Source of the DNA: Adiantum capillus-veneris
Lineage: Eukaryota > Streptophyta > Polypodiopsida > Polypodiales > Pteridaceae
Reading direction: 5' to 3'
Assembly: GCA_014529385.2 (NCBI GenBank)
Contig: CM043958.1
Location: 82,767,525 to 82,831,524 of the forward strand
DNA length: 64,000 nt
In this document: positions 32,777 through 43,949 of the stretch, piece after piece
Layout: each line of letters starts with the position of its first letter
Numbering within the stretch: position 1 is the first letter of the stretch
Made by a program: the position numbers and the translations under genes
Notes under the pieces: model-generated
What the model saw: the letters and a program-made list of their open reading frames with translations, nothing else
What the model was told of the DNA's origin: nothing
The model's database searches: none

Positions 32777-34206
32777 GGCAAAAAGGCTCTACCTTTGTAA
32801 ATGGGTTTACAGGTATAAGATCACCGCTCATGATAGTCAACCAAAGTACAAAGCAAGGCTTGTTGCCAAGGGCTTTAAGCAAGAACAAGGCATTGACTTT
32901 GATGAAGTCTTCTCTCCGGTGGTCAAGATGACTACATTGAGATGCTTTCTTGCATTGGTTGCCATATTAGATTTGGTGTTTCACCAAATGGATGTCAAGA
33001 CACATTCTTGCATGGTGATTTAGATGTGGAAATTTACATGCAGTAGCCAGAAGGGTTTGTTGAGAAAGGCAAGGAAGATTTGGTATGCCAATTGTTAAAG
33101 AGTCTTTATGGCTTAAAACAATCACCGAGGGCATGGTACAATAAGTTCCACAAGTTTATGCTTTCTCAAGGCTACACACGTAGTGAGTTCGATCACTGTC
33201 TATATACAGAGAAGGCTAAGGATGGCAGTTGGCTGATCCTTATTTTGTATGTGGATGACATGTTGATTGCTGGCAAGCACTTGGAATAAATTTCAGCTTT
33301 GAAGTCAAAGATGGCAAAATCGTTTGACATGAAAGACATGGGTGAGGCAAGTCATATACTTGGTATGCGCATTGAGAGAGACAGATCAAAGAAGTTGATT
33401 TGGTTATCTCAAACAGAGTATATTGACAAGGTTTTGCAACGTTTCAATATGGAGAAGGGAAAGGCATTGAGTGTTCCATTGCCACCATATGTGAAACTTA
33501 GCAAACAAGATTGTCCTGTGTCTGAGGAAGAACAGGTTGAAATGGATAAGATTCCATATGCGTCTGCAGTGGGTAGTTTGATGTATGCAATGATTGCTAC
33601 TCGCCCAGACATTGCATTTGCAGTGGGAGTAGTAAGTCGATACATGTCAAACCCAGGCAAGAAACATTGGGAGGCAGTGAAAGGAATATTGAGATACCTA
33701 AAAGCTACAAAGAGTATGCATATATGCTATGGGAGTCAGGAGCTAAGTGTAAAGGGTTTTACAGACTCAGATTATGCAGGTGACTTAGACAACCGAAGGT
33801 CTACGTCAGGGTATATCTTTACATTGGCTGGTGGAGCAGTATCATGGCGTCTAGATTACAAGATTGTGTTACTCAGTCTACTATAGAGGCTGAATATGTT
33901 GCAACATCAGAGGCATGCAAAGAATCAATTTGGCTTAATCGACTAGTAATAGATTTGGGAATCAAAGAAGATATGCCTGTGTTATATTGTGATAGTCAGA
34001 GTACTATACAATTGGCTCGCAATCTAGTTTATCACTCAAAGACAAAGCATGTGGATGTGAAATATCATTTCATCAGGGAAATGCTCGAGGATAAGCAAAT
34101 TCATCTTGTCAAAGTTCACACCACAGAAAATCCTGCTGATCTACTTACAAAAGGACTTCCCTCAGAGAGCTTTGCGCATTTTCGCAAGCAGTTAGGTGTA
34201 GGGTAG
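32777..34206 (+). pseudogene. Copia-4 reverse transcriptase and RNase H
   Basis: RT begins after KLP with shifts near 32800-32815 and 33000 (a deletion in VKTAFLHGDLD) and a TAG near 33044. LYGLKQSPRAWYNKF and LYVDDMLIAGKHLE (about 33104-33285) are readable, then a TAA at 33287. A further frame carries MKDMGEASHILGMRI and the RNase H DSDYAGDLDNRRSTSGYIF. A frameshift near 33860 joins TIEAEYVATSEACKES and YCDSQSTIQLA. Ends at 34206 with FRKQLGVG. Confidence 0.9.
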
Positions 34207-34295
34207 TACATCACTTCTCTACATCTCTTGTATATTAGCTTGTATAGTAGCTTCTCTCACACTTAAAGTACCACATTGGACTTTAAGTGGGAGGT

Positions 34296-34487
34296 TGTTG
34301 GGGTATAAAGCCCAATGTGGTCGCCCAGGTAAGTGGGCGGGCCGCCAGGTATGTACACATATTCTTTTGTTAAAACCTAATAAGAACTCACTATGCTCTA
34401 CACATTATAGTAGAGCGAGTTCACCATATCGTCGTGCTCTTCTTCTCGCACTCTCTCTCGCGTCGCACTTCTGCTCGTACTCCTTCA
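34296..34487 (+). repeat. Copia-4 3' LTR
   Basis: 192 bp, followed by TTGGT at 34488-34492. Confidence 0.95.
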
Positions 34488-34660
34488 TTGGTGAAATAGG
34501 TTCTATAACCAAATAAAGCAACATATATCGCTAAAGAGATAGAGCAGACTAGATCTTGTCAATTTGATGTAGATGATTGATAGTTTTTCAATCAGTGAAA
34601 AACAAGCGACACAAAAAGAATTAGATGGAGTGGGAAGCGCACTTGACTAGGATTATACTA
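34488..34660 (+). repeat. Dispersed repeat fragment, related to 41720-41945
   Basis: CTAAAGAGATA, TTGTCAATTTGATG and GACACAAAAAGAA recur in the same order and spacing at 41819-41912. Copia-4 inserted at the AAATTTGGTGA site, which is also present near 41730, so this is the target sequence split by Copia-4. Confidence 0.65.
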
Positions 34661-36565
34661 CGAATGTATTTTTGGTAGAAAAATCAGAAGATTATCTTTG
34701 CTTTTAGAGATTCAAAATCTCGTATCATTACCATGAGGGCCTCAATAGGTAGAAGAAAAATAGCTATCAAAAAAGCTTTAGTAGAATAAATTGCATGGAC
34801 TCTATTTTCAATATTATCCATCAAATTTCCTTTGTCATTTTTCAACCATATATAGTTTGCGAATAAAAATAATAATCATCTCAATAACAAATGACCATCA
34901 CCAACAATTTATAATCATCATGGAAGCACATCATGGTATCATGGAACAACTCCCTGGAATAATAATTATCTCAATAATAAATACAAATGAGTTACAATTA
35001 TTATAGAAATGCATCATGGCGTCATGGAATAACTTCATGGAATAATAACCATATCAAATAACGAACGATCATAAAAGACTGTCATGAATAAAAGTCATAA
35101 ATCTTTGACGTTTGTAGTTTAAAAAACAAGTGATAAAATCACAAGGCCTTCCTTCAATTAGATATAACAAAAAGAAAAAGTGTATTTAATACAAAAAGAA
35201 AACAATGTAGTCATGATTTTTTAAAATATCTATCACATTGCTAACGATTGAATGTGTACTATCTAAGATACAATAATGTATTTAAGCTTCTATGTAAATA
35301 AGAAGCATTATTATCAAACTAGATATGATAATCACCATGTTCAAACCTATATCCCATGTTTATGAAAGAGCATGTCTCTTTTCGTGATTGTTGATCGAGG
35401 ACTTAGTAAATCCATTGACTACCTTTTAAGCTTGAGATATTTATATTTCAGTATACAATTTTTAATTTTTAATAATATTTATAAACTATCATCTTAGGTC
35501 TTAATAAACCTCTATATACATCAAATTTGTGATGTGGCCAATAGTAAACTTCCATGCACTAAACTTCCTTAAACTACATAAGATTTCAACCTCATAAAGG
35601 GTTTGATTGCTCAAACTGTATACATGCAAGTAAAACAAGTATAATACTTAAACCCCCACATGCACTAAACTTCCTTAAACTGCACAAGATTTTGACCACA
35701 AAGGGTTTGATTGCTCAAATTGTATACCTTTGCAAGTATAACAAGCAAAAAAAACTCTTAAAAAAGAAAGAATCGGCATTGATATTTTGCACCCGCAACT
35801 AGTGAAAAGAAAAAGCCACCCTTCCCAAGCCAATTCATATAAGATTTCTAGTCTTTGTACATTGCACACCATTTTTTATATCCTTCATCCCTTCATTAAA
35901 CAATGACCATTGAACTCATTAAAAAACACATCATTGAAAGATCCATCACATAAACGTGCAACAAAATCTCCATTGACGAGTTCAAAGAGACAACAAAAAA
36001 ACGAACATTTAGATGTAAATTGATGTTAGGAAGTTGAGGTTTTCATAGCTTATAGAAAAATCTTAGCAAATTTGAAATTTATGTGCTACTACTAGCACCA
36101 AGACAATAAGAACATTGGAGTTCCATCCTAACTTTAGAAGAGACAATGTAGGAGACATATTCTTTATAAATGTTAAATATACATGGATATGCACATTGTG
36201 AGTATGTGTTAGACCAAAACAACCAAGAAAGACATATTGAGCACTATGTTTTCACTCTACAAATTATAAAACCTGCATAATCAAAACAACAAATTCGACA
36301 CGATTACATAACCTTTGCTTCTAGAAACACCCAATAAACTAAGTGTGTAGAAAAGACTTGAAGCCGAGTCTGTAACGGTTTTCTGTCCTTTACAAATAAT
36401 TTCCATAACTCACCAAGCAATCCTCCAAATTTCCACAACCTTTGCAATGCGTGTAGAAAAAACTTGAAGCAGAGTGTTTAGTTATTGTTTCATGTCTTGC
36501 ATTGTCGCCCTCTTGTAAGGGCGGACAAGAGAGAAGTAGAATCTCTCTCTACTTTACAAAAGCAC

Positions 36566-36568
<3 letters not shown>
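34661..36568. other. AT-rich intergenic DNA with diverged tandem repeats
   Basis: No gene seen. Three diverged copies of an 80-90 bp unit (GGAATAATAATNATCTCAATA, GCATCATGG) cover about 34866-35090. A 106-bp tandem pair (35553-35648, 35659-35750) shares CATGCACTAAACTTCCTTAAACT and GGGTTTGATTGCTCAAA. Confidence 0.6.
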
Positions 36569-36618
<50 letters not shown>

Positions 36619-36673
36619 AGAAGAAGAAGAAGAATACAATTTTATCGTTGTAGGAAACTATCCCAAGAGATCT

Positions 36674-36718
<45 letters not shown>

Positions 36719-36771
36719 AGAAGAAGAAGAATAGAATTTTAACGTCGTAGGAAACTATCCCAAGAGACCTT

Positions 36772-36804
<33 letters not shown>

Positions 36805-36818
36805 GAGAGAGAGAGAGG
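36569..36818. repeat. Three (GA)n arrays separated by two SINE-like spacers
   Basis: (AG) at 36569-36614, 36674-36715 and 36771-36818. The first two are followed by (AAG)n and then a 42-bp spacer (36634-36675 and 36731-36772) sharing GTAGGAAACTATCCCAAGAGA. The spacers are minus-strand relatives of the units at 26071 and 26320, so this is a tandemly duplicated SINE-like unit with its microsatellite tail. Confidence 0.8.
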
Positions 36819-38160
36819 TCAACACTGGATAGGTGGCAACCTCCTACTTTCATGCAGAGTGTAGAATGAAAGCCATCTCCCATCACAACCGCCCTGTCCT
36901 CTTGGATTGCACTGCCAAAAAGTGCATGGAGTTATTCTTGAAGAGCAAAATACAAGCAAACTTTTCAACTATTCCTTGTCATTATCAATGCCAGGAATCA
37001 CTATAACGTAGTCAAGTTACTTCAAGATATCTAGCAACACCACAATGCCGTCAGCAATGTTATGGAAATTTGAAGTTATTCTTGGTGAGATTATAAGCTT
37101 CGGCAAGAGTGCCATTTAGAACTTCAAAGGCATCGACTTTGGGACTTGAGCTGCTCCACCATATGTAGCATAATGCAAGAATCATGAGACGAAAGACACA
37201 AAACTTCTGATTGAGTGTGTAATAGAGCACCTTGCAAACTCACATCTCTTAGACCCAAGAATCCCAGTGCTCACAATGTTGATGCCTTGCTCCATCTAAG
37301 CTGAGTGTGTGTCCTTCCATTCATCGAGATGGTCTTTGAAACTTGAAATACTTGTACCTAGCTTTTGTCAATCAACTCCGCTTGAAACCTGCATGAAACA
37401 TCCAGAAGTAGTGTCAAGTGAGTGCACGTGTCAAAGGATATTAAAGGCTTGCAACACGAGAAGACGAGAGAGGCTAGAGCTCACGTTGATTGCAATCTTC
37501 AACCAATGTTAGTGTTCGGGAAAAATCATTTTCACAAACATACAAAAATCCCTCCAAGACAAATCTGAACCGGAAATTTTACAATACTAGCCAGTATTTT
37601 TGCAAAATTACACTATTTTTCTATATTTAAAGCGGAATTTTCTCCTTCTTGCCCTCCCCTCGACCAGCTACTTTGATTTTGCAACCGGCTCAAGGCTAAG
37701 CTGAGGCACACTTTTCCCGAACACTATTGACAACTAGCTTGCATGACCAATGGGTTTATGGGGTGCTCACGATTATTGCTTGGGCCCTCCTCCTCTTGTC
37801 AATAAAGGCGCCCGCCCCACTAGCACAAACTTGCCAAACTTGGAGTGCTGTAGCTGCTAGATGATTTTTGTAGCCTCCTCCAGGCACCAGGCAAACTTAG
37901 CAAAAAGGGGCTCAAAACAACAATACAAGTTACAACCTGCCTTCCAGGACTTCTTGACTTCAGTGAGCAAGGTAATGCCTTGGACTTGCAAAAACGAGTA
38001 CAATACATCTACCACGGTTGGGTGTAAGGATTAAAAGCTGAGTTTATGTGAACGTCACAGTGCACATCTGTCTGTCTTGCTAACTTGGCTCCCATATCAA
38101 CTCGCAGGAGTAGGCAGGCAGCAGCATTGCTAGCGAGAGAGACAAGCTGCCTCAGCTCCG
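36819..38160. other. Intergenic DNA
   Basis: No coding region, RNA gene or clear repeat found. Short frames have no recognisable domain. Confidence 0.6.
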
Positions 38161-38161
38161 C

Positions 38162-38163
<2 letters not shown>

Positions 38164-38248
<85 letters not shown>

Positions 38249-38340
38249 CGCGTTTCCTACAGCTGGACTGTATTCGCCTCCATGAAACAGGAGAGAACTG
38301 GGATTCTGGGAAATACTGAGAGAGAGAGAGAGAGAGAATG
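38164..38340. repeat. (TA)n(GATA)n(GA)n compound microsatellite
   Basis: (TA)17 at 38164-38198, a short GATA run, (GA) to about 38246, and another (GA) tract at 38318-38336. Confidence 0.95.
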
Positions 38341-39589
38341 ATGAGAGAGAGAGCATTCGTTTGACTCATACCAAGGCGATCCGACAAATGGCAGTGATGT
38401 GCCGATGACGACGATGCACATCTGACTCGCCTCTCTGCTTCTCTTGCCTATGTCGTTCTCCCTCAGCCAACATCCTCGTGTGCCATCAAAGCTCACACAA
38501 GGCAGTCAGCATCCTCCTCCCCCATTCTGCTTGCCTGCGCATGCCCCCTCAAATTTTTGACGATGCACGGCAGCCCAACCTAGCCCAGTTCCCAGCTTAG
38601 ATGTGCCTTAGCTGATACATGGAAAATCATAGGTTGATGTAGGATAACGAGTAGGGGGAACAAGCTGGCACGATGTCTTGCCTGGCAGGGTTTGTTGCAC
38701 ATGTGATGCCCCCATACAACAATATGCTGCCTACCAACTACCCTACATATAGAGGGAGCACTCCTGTCCAGCTGCACTCTAGTAACCCGAGGCACAACTC
38801 CAATTGTCTTGCATCCAGAGGGAGCACTCCTATCCTGCCCAGTTGCCAGCATGCGGAGTTCATTTCCTCGCTCCAGCTCCTGCATTGCCTGTTATATATC
38901 ATCTCTCTCCCCTTAGCTGCTCGTGAGCCCCTTGCCAAGGGTTCCCACCTGCCTTCCTCAGCGGGGTTGGTTTTCTCTCTTGCGTGAAGCTCCCCTGCTG
39001 CTCACTCAATCACGAGGCCACGTTCTGTGATTGCGTGTAAGTATCAAGCCATGAGTCCAAATATATCTACTCAATAACACATTATGACAGGTGATCTGCA
39101 AAGCTACACATGCGGCTCATTCCGGCTCTCTCTCTCTCTCTCTCAACAATCGCGGGTCGGCATCTTGTTGACGGTGGCAGCAGGGGAGTCACGCAAGCAC
39201 ATGCATGGGCTTCAATGTCCTTGAATCTCTCTCTCTCCGCGTGCCTCGGTCCTCCACCATAGCTTGCGACTGTGTGAACTCTCTTGCCCATAGCATGTAG
39301 ATGCACATGCCCTCAGTACAGATTGGCCACCCTAGCACCTCTCTAGCCGTGCTTTAACACCACTCCCACTCTTGCATTTGAACTTGCTTGAAATTCGGTC
39401 ATGCCTGTCTTCTATGATTGCAACAGCCTGCCTGGTTGAACCGCTGCAGACAAAACGAGAGAGAGAGAGAGAGAGATGCTCCACCTTATCGCTCTATCCC
39501 TGCACTAGTCCATCTCACCTCTTCTCACTCCTGCGTGCTTCCATGCAGCTTCTGAAGCCACTTGCCCGTGCAGCCTCTACTTGCCAGCT
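38341..39589. other. Intergenic DNA
   Basis: Higher GC than the flanks, with short (CT)/(GA) tracts at 39125-39144 and 39459-39475. The 16-bp direct repeat AGAGGGAGCACTCCT occurs near 38751 and 38817. No gene is supported. Confidence 0.55.
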
Positions 39590-40440
39590 ATTTGTTGCGG
39601 GACCCTGGAGAGCGGCCCGTAAATGGGACTTAGGGGCTGCGCGCGTTCGCCGATCCTTCACCTGAACACAAGTTAGCCGACTTCACAACAAGTTGAGCAA
39701 GTATTTCAAAAGGGACGCGCGAGACAAGATTTGTAGAAACAAGCCCGTGACGGGCGCTTTGTATTGATTCAAAAAGTTGATTACAAAAAGGGACGGAGGC
39801 CCTCCGGCGCCTCTGAAGACTGGGTTAACTTAACTCCAACCTAGAATGGGTAGATGGTTTTATGGACGTGAGGTCTGTCACCCCGGCTCCGGTTGAATAA
39901 CCGGCCCCCTCTTAGCTACCCGGCAGGATACGCACGGTTCACCAAGAGTGGAGTACTACTCCCATATAAGTCCTTTAATTCGGGGCGCTCAGACATACCA
40001 CCCAAGCCCCATGGCCTTGAGGTAGAAATCCCTCTCAAGGAATCACCGTCGGTCCCGTCAAGGAGCCGCGGTTCCAAAAACTGATCAAAATGCCGAAACG
40101 GCCCCGCTGGTGCGTCCCGGGCCGTTTTGGACCATGGGACCCCCGGGGACCCGACCACGGCCCAAGCGGGGCTCTCACTTGCATAAAGTGTTTTGGGGGC
40201 TCCCGGAGTCGTGTTACGTCCACGGGAGCAACGGGTCCACGAGTCGTCATGTTGGCCCGCGGGGAGCATGGCCGCGGAGAGGGGCAATTCACCAAACGGG
40301 GCCTCGGTCCCCCTCAAGTGCCGTCCACGGTGGGAAGTCAGGTTAGCGGGAGTTAGGTTAGAAATGGGAATGTGGACCGCCGGTCCGCATGAGGGACAGC
40401 CCATGTGGGGGCGCTAGGGGCAAGGAGAGACCGCCGGCGC
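39590..40440. repeat. GC-rich, CpG-rich island of unknown origin
   Basis: About 850 bp much richer in G+C than the surrounding DNA, full of CCGG, CGCG and CCCGGG sites. The minus strand has a 162-codon open frame (40404-39916) starting MGCPSCGPAVHIP with no domain I recognise; plus frames of 60-90 codons overlap it. The left part (39725-39790) looks like an LTR poly(A) region on the minus strand (AATCAATACAAAGCGCCCGT). It could be an LTR or leader fragment of another retroelement or a transferred segment. I cannot assign it. Confidence 0.4.
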
Positions 40441-40904
40441 GCCGCGAAAAAGTTCCCTCTCACGAGGATCCCAACACTATTGTCATGGCCAATTTGCTCC
40501 TGCCCGTCGCAACCAGGGGCTGTCATGCCAGCTGCAGGCTAATGGGGTATCTTTTTCGGTACCCTTGTAATGAAGCCCCCCAAAAAATTGTATCCCACAT
40601 AGCCTACTTCCCTCCGAATCCCTCCACTGAGTAATCTCCCCACTTCTAATCTTTAAGGCTAGCATTAAATGTACATCTGCTTACGAGAAAAAGCACAGTC
40701 TCTGCTTTTCAATAGTTTGTCCCAGTCTTACAAATGAGTACGAGTCATCTAAGTGAGTGCCCACTATCTTACTTCAACCAATCATCATTTTTTGCTTATC
40801 AAATACAACTCAATTTTTTTTTCATTTTAGTCAAAAAAAGAAGAGAGAGCGTCTCTATAGCCTTTGCCCTTTGGGAAGGCCAATAAACGAAATTATCAAA
40901 ATGT
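40441..40904. other. Intergenic DNA
   Basis: Transition from the GC-rich island to AT-rich repeats. Nothing recognisable. Confidence 0.5.
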
Positions 40905-41420
40905 ACCTCTTTTATGAACCATCAAAATTGTAACTCTTCAATATGTTGAATCATTAAACCATAATGATTCAACATGAGTTATTGATGATAACCAAACTAT
41001 TCAAATCATAATTCTTTGATATTTGCAATCAAAACATAAAACAAATCATCAAAGTATAACTCTTTGATGATTTTTACCTCTTTGACGAATCATCAATATT
41101 GTAATTCTTCAACATCCATGGACAAAAAATAAAATGAATCATTAAACCATAACGATTCAACATGACTTACATATGATAATCAAAGAATCAAAATTGTAAT
41201 TCATAGATATTTGCAATTAAAAATAAATAAACAATCAAAGCATAACTCTTTGATGAGCCATCAAAATCATACCTACCCTTGATATTCATATAGCTGAGAA
41301 ATAATATGAATCATCAAAGCATAACGCTTCAACATCGGTTGAAATTGATAAAATGAATCATCAAAATGGCAAGTCTTTTACATTTGTAGCCAAACAAATC
41401 ATCAAAACATATCTTTGTGA
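40905..41420. repeat. Diverged tandem repeat, about 175-bp unit, three copies
   Basis: Starts near 40905 (ACCTCTTTTATGAACCATCAA), 41079 (ACCTCTTTGACGAATCATCAA) and 41250. Each copy contains AATCATNAAANCATAACGNTTCAACAT and a TTTGATATTTGCAAT-type block. Divergence of 15-25% suggests an old satellite-like array. Confidence 0.75.
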
Positions 41421-41461
41421 AATATGATACGATGGGTTCACAATGCTATCTTTACCCAGGG

Positions 41462-41593
41462 TTTTATATATTATGTGGTCATTATCTAGGGTTGGTTTGG
41501 ACTACATGTTATACAAAGCTTATGATATTTTATATATTATGTGGTCATTATCTAGGGTTGGTTTGGACTACATGTTATACAAAGCTTATGATA
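41462..41593. repeat. 66-bp perfect tandem duplication
   Basis: Copies 41462-41527 and 41528-41593 are identical as read, containing TTATGTGGTCATTATCTAGG. The period equals 22 codons, so it leaves the overlapping short frame open, but that frame has no other sign of being a gene. Confidence 0.95.
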
Positions 41594-41719
41594 TTCAATA
41601 TAATTACTAATGGAATGGGTCTCTATTGCAATGCTCTTTCAATTTCTACTACTCTATCTCTATTCTCTCTTGTAGCCAGAGGCTCGGTGCTTTCCTAATA
41701 AACCTTAGAGAATCGCTCA

Positions 41720-42700
41720 TTTGGAAAAATTTGGTGAGCTCCACACAAAAGTGACAAGGGTGAGAGAGTCCATATGGATGTAGATTGGGATGTAGAAAAT
41801 TTAAAGTGGCATACTCCTCTAAAGAGATACAGTCTAGAATTTGTCAGTTTGATGGCTATGAATAATAGTGTGTCAATCAATGAAGAGGAAGTGACACAAA
41901 AAGAACTTGATGAATCACTAAAGTAACTCTTGACTAGGTATATAGTGTGAAGGGCCATCACAAGCCAAAGTTGAAGCCAACAATTTTTTAAAGAAATCCA
42001 TATAGATAGTGGTGGGTCATTAGCAACCCAAGTGAATCTATCAATGAAAATGCCGGTTGTATCCTTATTGCCTCACAAAGAATACCATGCATGTTGACTA
42101 TCTATAGGTATATGAAGGGTCTATGTCTGAAAGAATATGATTTTCTTGATTTGAAAATTCCACATGATACCATGGATGTATCATTTGATATATACTAGCA
42201 AGAGCAAGAGCCTAAGTGTATGTTGGAAGAAGTGCATGCATATGATAATGATGTAAAGCAAGATAAGGATGATGTTATTGATGCTTTGCTATGTGGTTTG
42301 TATGCCGATGATTTGACATATGGTTATATCTCTACTGATGGGAATGCCTATTTAGAGAGGGTAAAAATAGAGCAATGATGGGCTTCCAAATGGCACATGT
42401 ATTTTTGAAGAAGATCAAATGGAGAAATTGTGCATAGTAAGTTTGTGTGTAAATTATGGTCCAAGATTGGAGGAAGGCATCAATGGAAAATCTACCATTA
42501 TGCATTGTGCAAGGTTGTTTAAAGCTAAAATTCAAAGCTTATTGGAAAATTAATGATACTGTGAAAGAGTGTATCACATCAGTGGTGTGGGAGTGGATTA
42601 TTGATAGGCACATGAAGATTTCAAAGAAATTGAAGGCAAAGATGGTGAGTGGACTCGATTATCAATGTTGCAAGGAAGACAATTTCTAAGTAGATGCTTG
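41720..42700 (+). pseudogene. Unidentified coding-like fossil and dispersed repeat
   Basis: 41733-41923 reads as an open frame with protein-like composition (MDVDWDVENLKWHTPLKRYS, then EFVSLMAMNNSVSINEEEVT) ending at TAA. Fragments with similar character follow to about 42690. The first 200 bp recur at 34488-34660. I recognise no family; it may be part of a transposon. Confidence 0.3.
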
Positions 42701-43949
42701 CTAGATTTTTGTGCAAGAAATGATTTCTTCACGGTAGCTCCCCTATTGTTGATCATGTTAGGAATATTACAGTTTCCATCAAAAGGGAGTGATTGCTCTT
42801 GTGTGCATGCGAATAGAAAGACTATGATGTTCTATTGAAAAACTAAAAAATCAAAATATTATATTCCCTTTTGGAAATTCAAAATGAAACTTAAAGGTAT
42901 ACCAATTGATCGTATGATCATGGGATTTGAGAAATAGTGAGTTCAAATTTGTACGAGTACATATAAGGGCTATTCAAAGCCTATGAAACTATTGGTAGAA
43001 TTTTGAAGAGGCCACCTTGTTGGCAATTAATGTGGCCATGTGGCAGAATGATGTGGATGATTGATGTTGTGGATACACAGGTGAAAAGGTGATGTGGTAA
43101 ATGGGATCTTCTCATTTTTCATGTTGGATGATACTTGGTGATGGTGATATAGCATGTAAGGTGTCTCATGGGGTGGTGGGTGATGTGGCATGCTATACAA
43201 GCACCATGTACAAGGTGGCATGTGAGGTGGTGGATACATGGAAGCTAGGGTGAAGTGGCACACATAGGATGGCACTTGAGGTAGTGGGTGACTTGGAAAT
43301 TAAGGTGACATGGCATGCAAGGTGTCATAGCAAAAGAGTTCTCTTTGGTGATGTGATAGGTGATATGGAATGATGCCATTGCCATTTGGTGATGTGATTG
43401 CCTCCTTGTATGATGTGGACTAGCCAACTAGGATTGGGAGACTAAGACCAAATTGTGGATGATGGACAAGTGTCAAAATTCCTAGGCTTGCATATTTCCA
43501 AAGGTAAGGAGGCACATCTCAAGTGAATTGGACAAGTGAAAAAAATCAAAATAGTAAAAGTGTGACCTTCCCTTACTCAAATTGACTCAAATATTCTTTC
43601 TATGGAGACCTTGCAATAAGGGGTATAACATATATGAAAATCAAGAGAAGTGGCAATATATAATATTTATTACATTTAAAAAAAATCTACACTACAAGAG
43701 ATGGCTTCTTTAGCGATGCCAAATTATCAACGTCATTGGCGGGCGTCAGTATATGCATTGCTAAACCTAGAGGGAGATCCATTTATTTGGTTTTTTAAAT
43801 TTTGCATTATCAACGCATATATCGACACTCATACCGAAGCGTATACAGACAAGCATACCAACACCTGCACCAAGACAACGTGCAAAAACAGAACTGCGGG
43901 CTCTCTTTTCCTATTTTTCCCCATTTTTATAAAAGTCTCTTGCTCTCTT
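42701..43949. other. Intergenic DNA with GTGG-rich low-complexity tract
   Basis: 43025-43430 is an irregular array of GGTGATGTGG and GGTGGCATG-type words, degenerate and without a fixed period. Otherwise no gene seen up to the CACTA remnant. Confidence 0.55.

Larger units (their letters stand above)
28978..34487 (+). mobile_element. Copia-4: complete Ty1/copia element with short LTRs
   Basis: A 5510-bp element with LTRs of 190 and 192 bp (TGTTGGGGTATAAAG...CTCCTTCA), TSD TTGGT (28973-28977, 34488-34492), a tRNA-iMet PBS at 29170 and a purine tract AAGTGGGAGGT before the 3' LTR. It has a long non-coding leader (29168-30253) and then gag-pol. LTRs are about 96% identical. Coding lesions: TGA at gag codon 28, protease D-S-R, a stop at 32774 and several RT frameshifts. 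A third copia lineage, distinct from Copia-1/2 and Copia-3. Confidence 0.95.

Noticed and set aside
39916-40404. 162-codon minus-strand frame in the GC-rich island
   Set aside because: Long frames are expected by chance in high-GC DNA; several overlap here on both strands, and no domain is recognised.
42290-42345. YADD motif resembling reverse transcriptase
   Set aside because: Neighbouring residues (LLCGLYADDLTYGYIS) do not match copia, gypsy or LINE RT blocks and no other RT motif is near.
43027-43430. His/Pro-rich minus-strand frames
   Set aside because: Arise from the GTGG-rich low-complexity tract; composition only.
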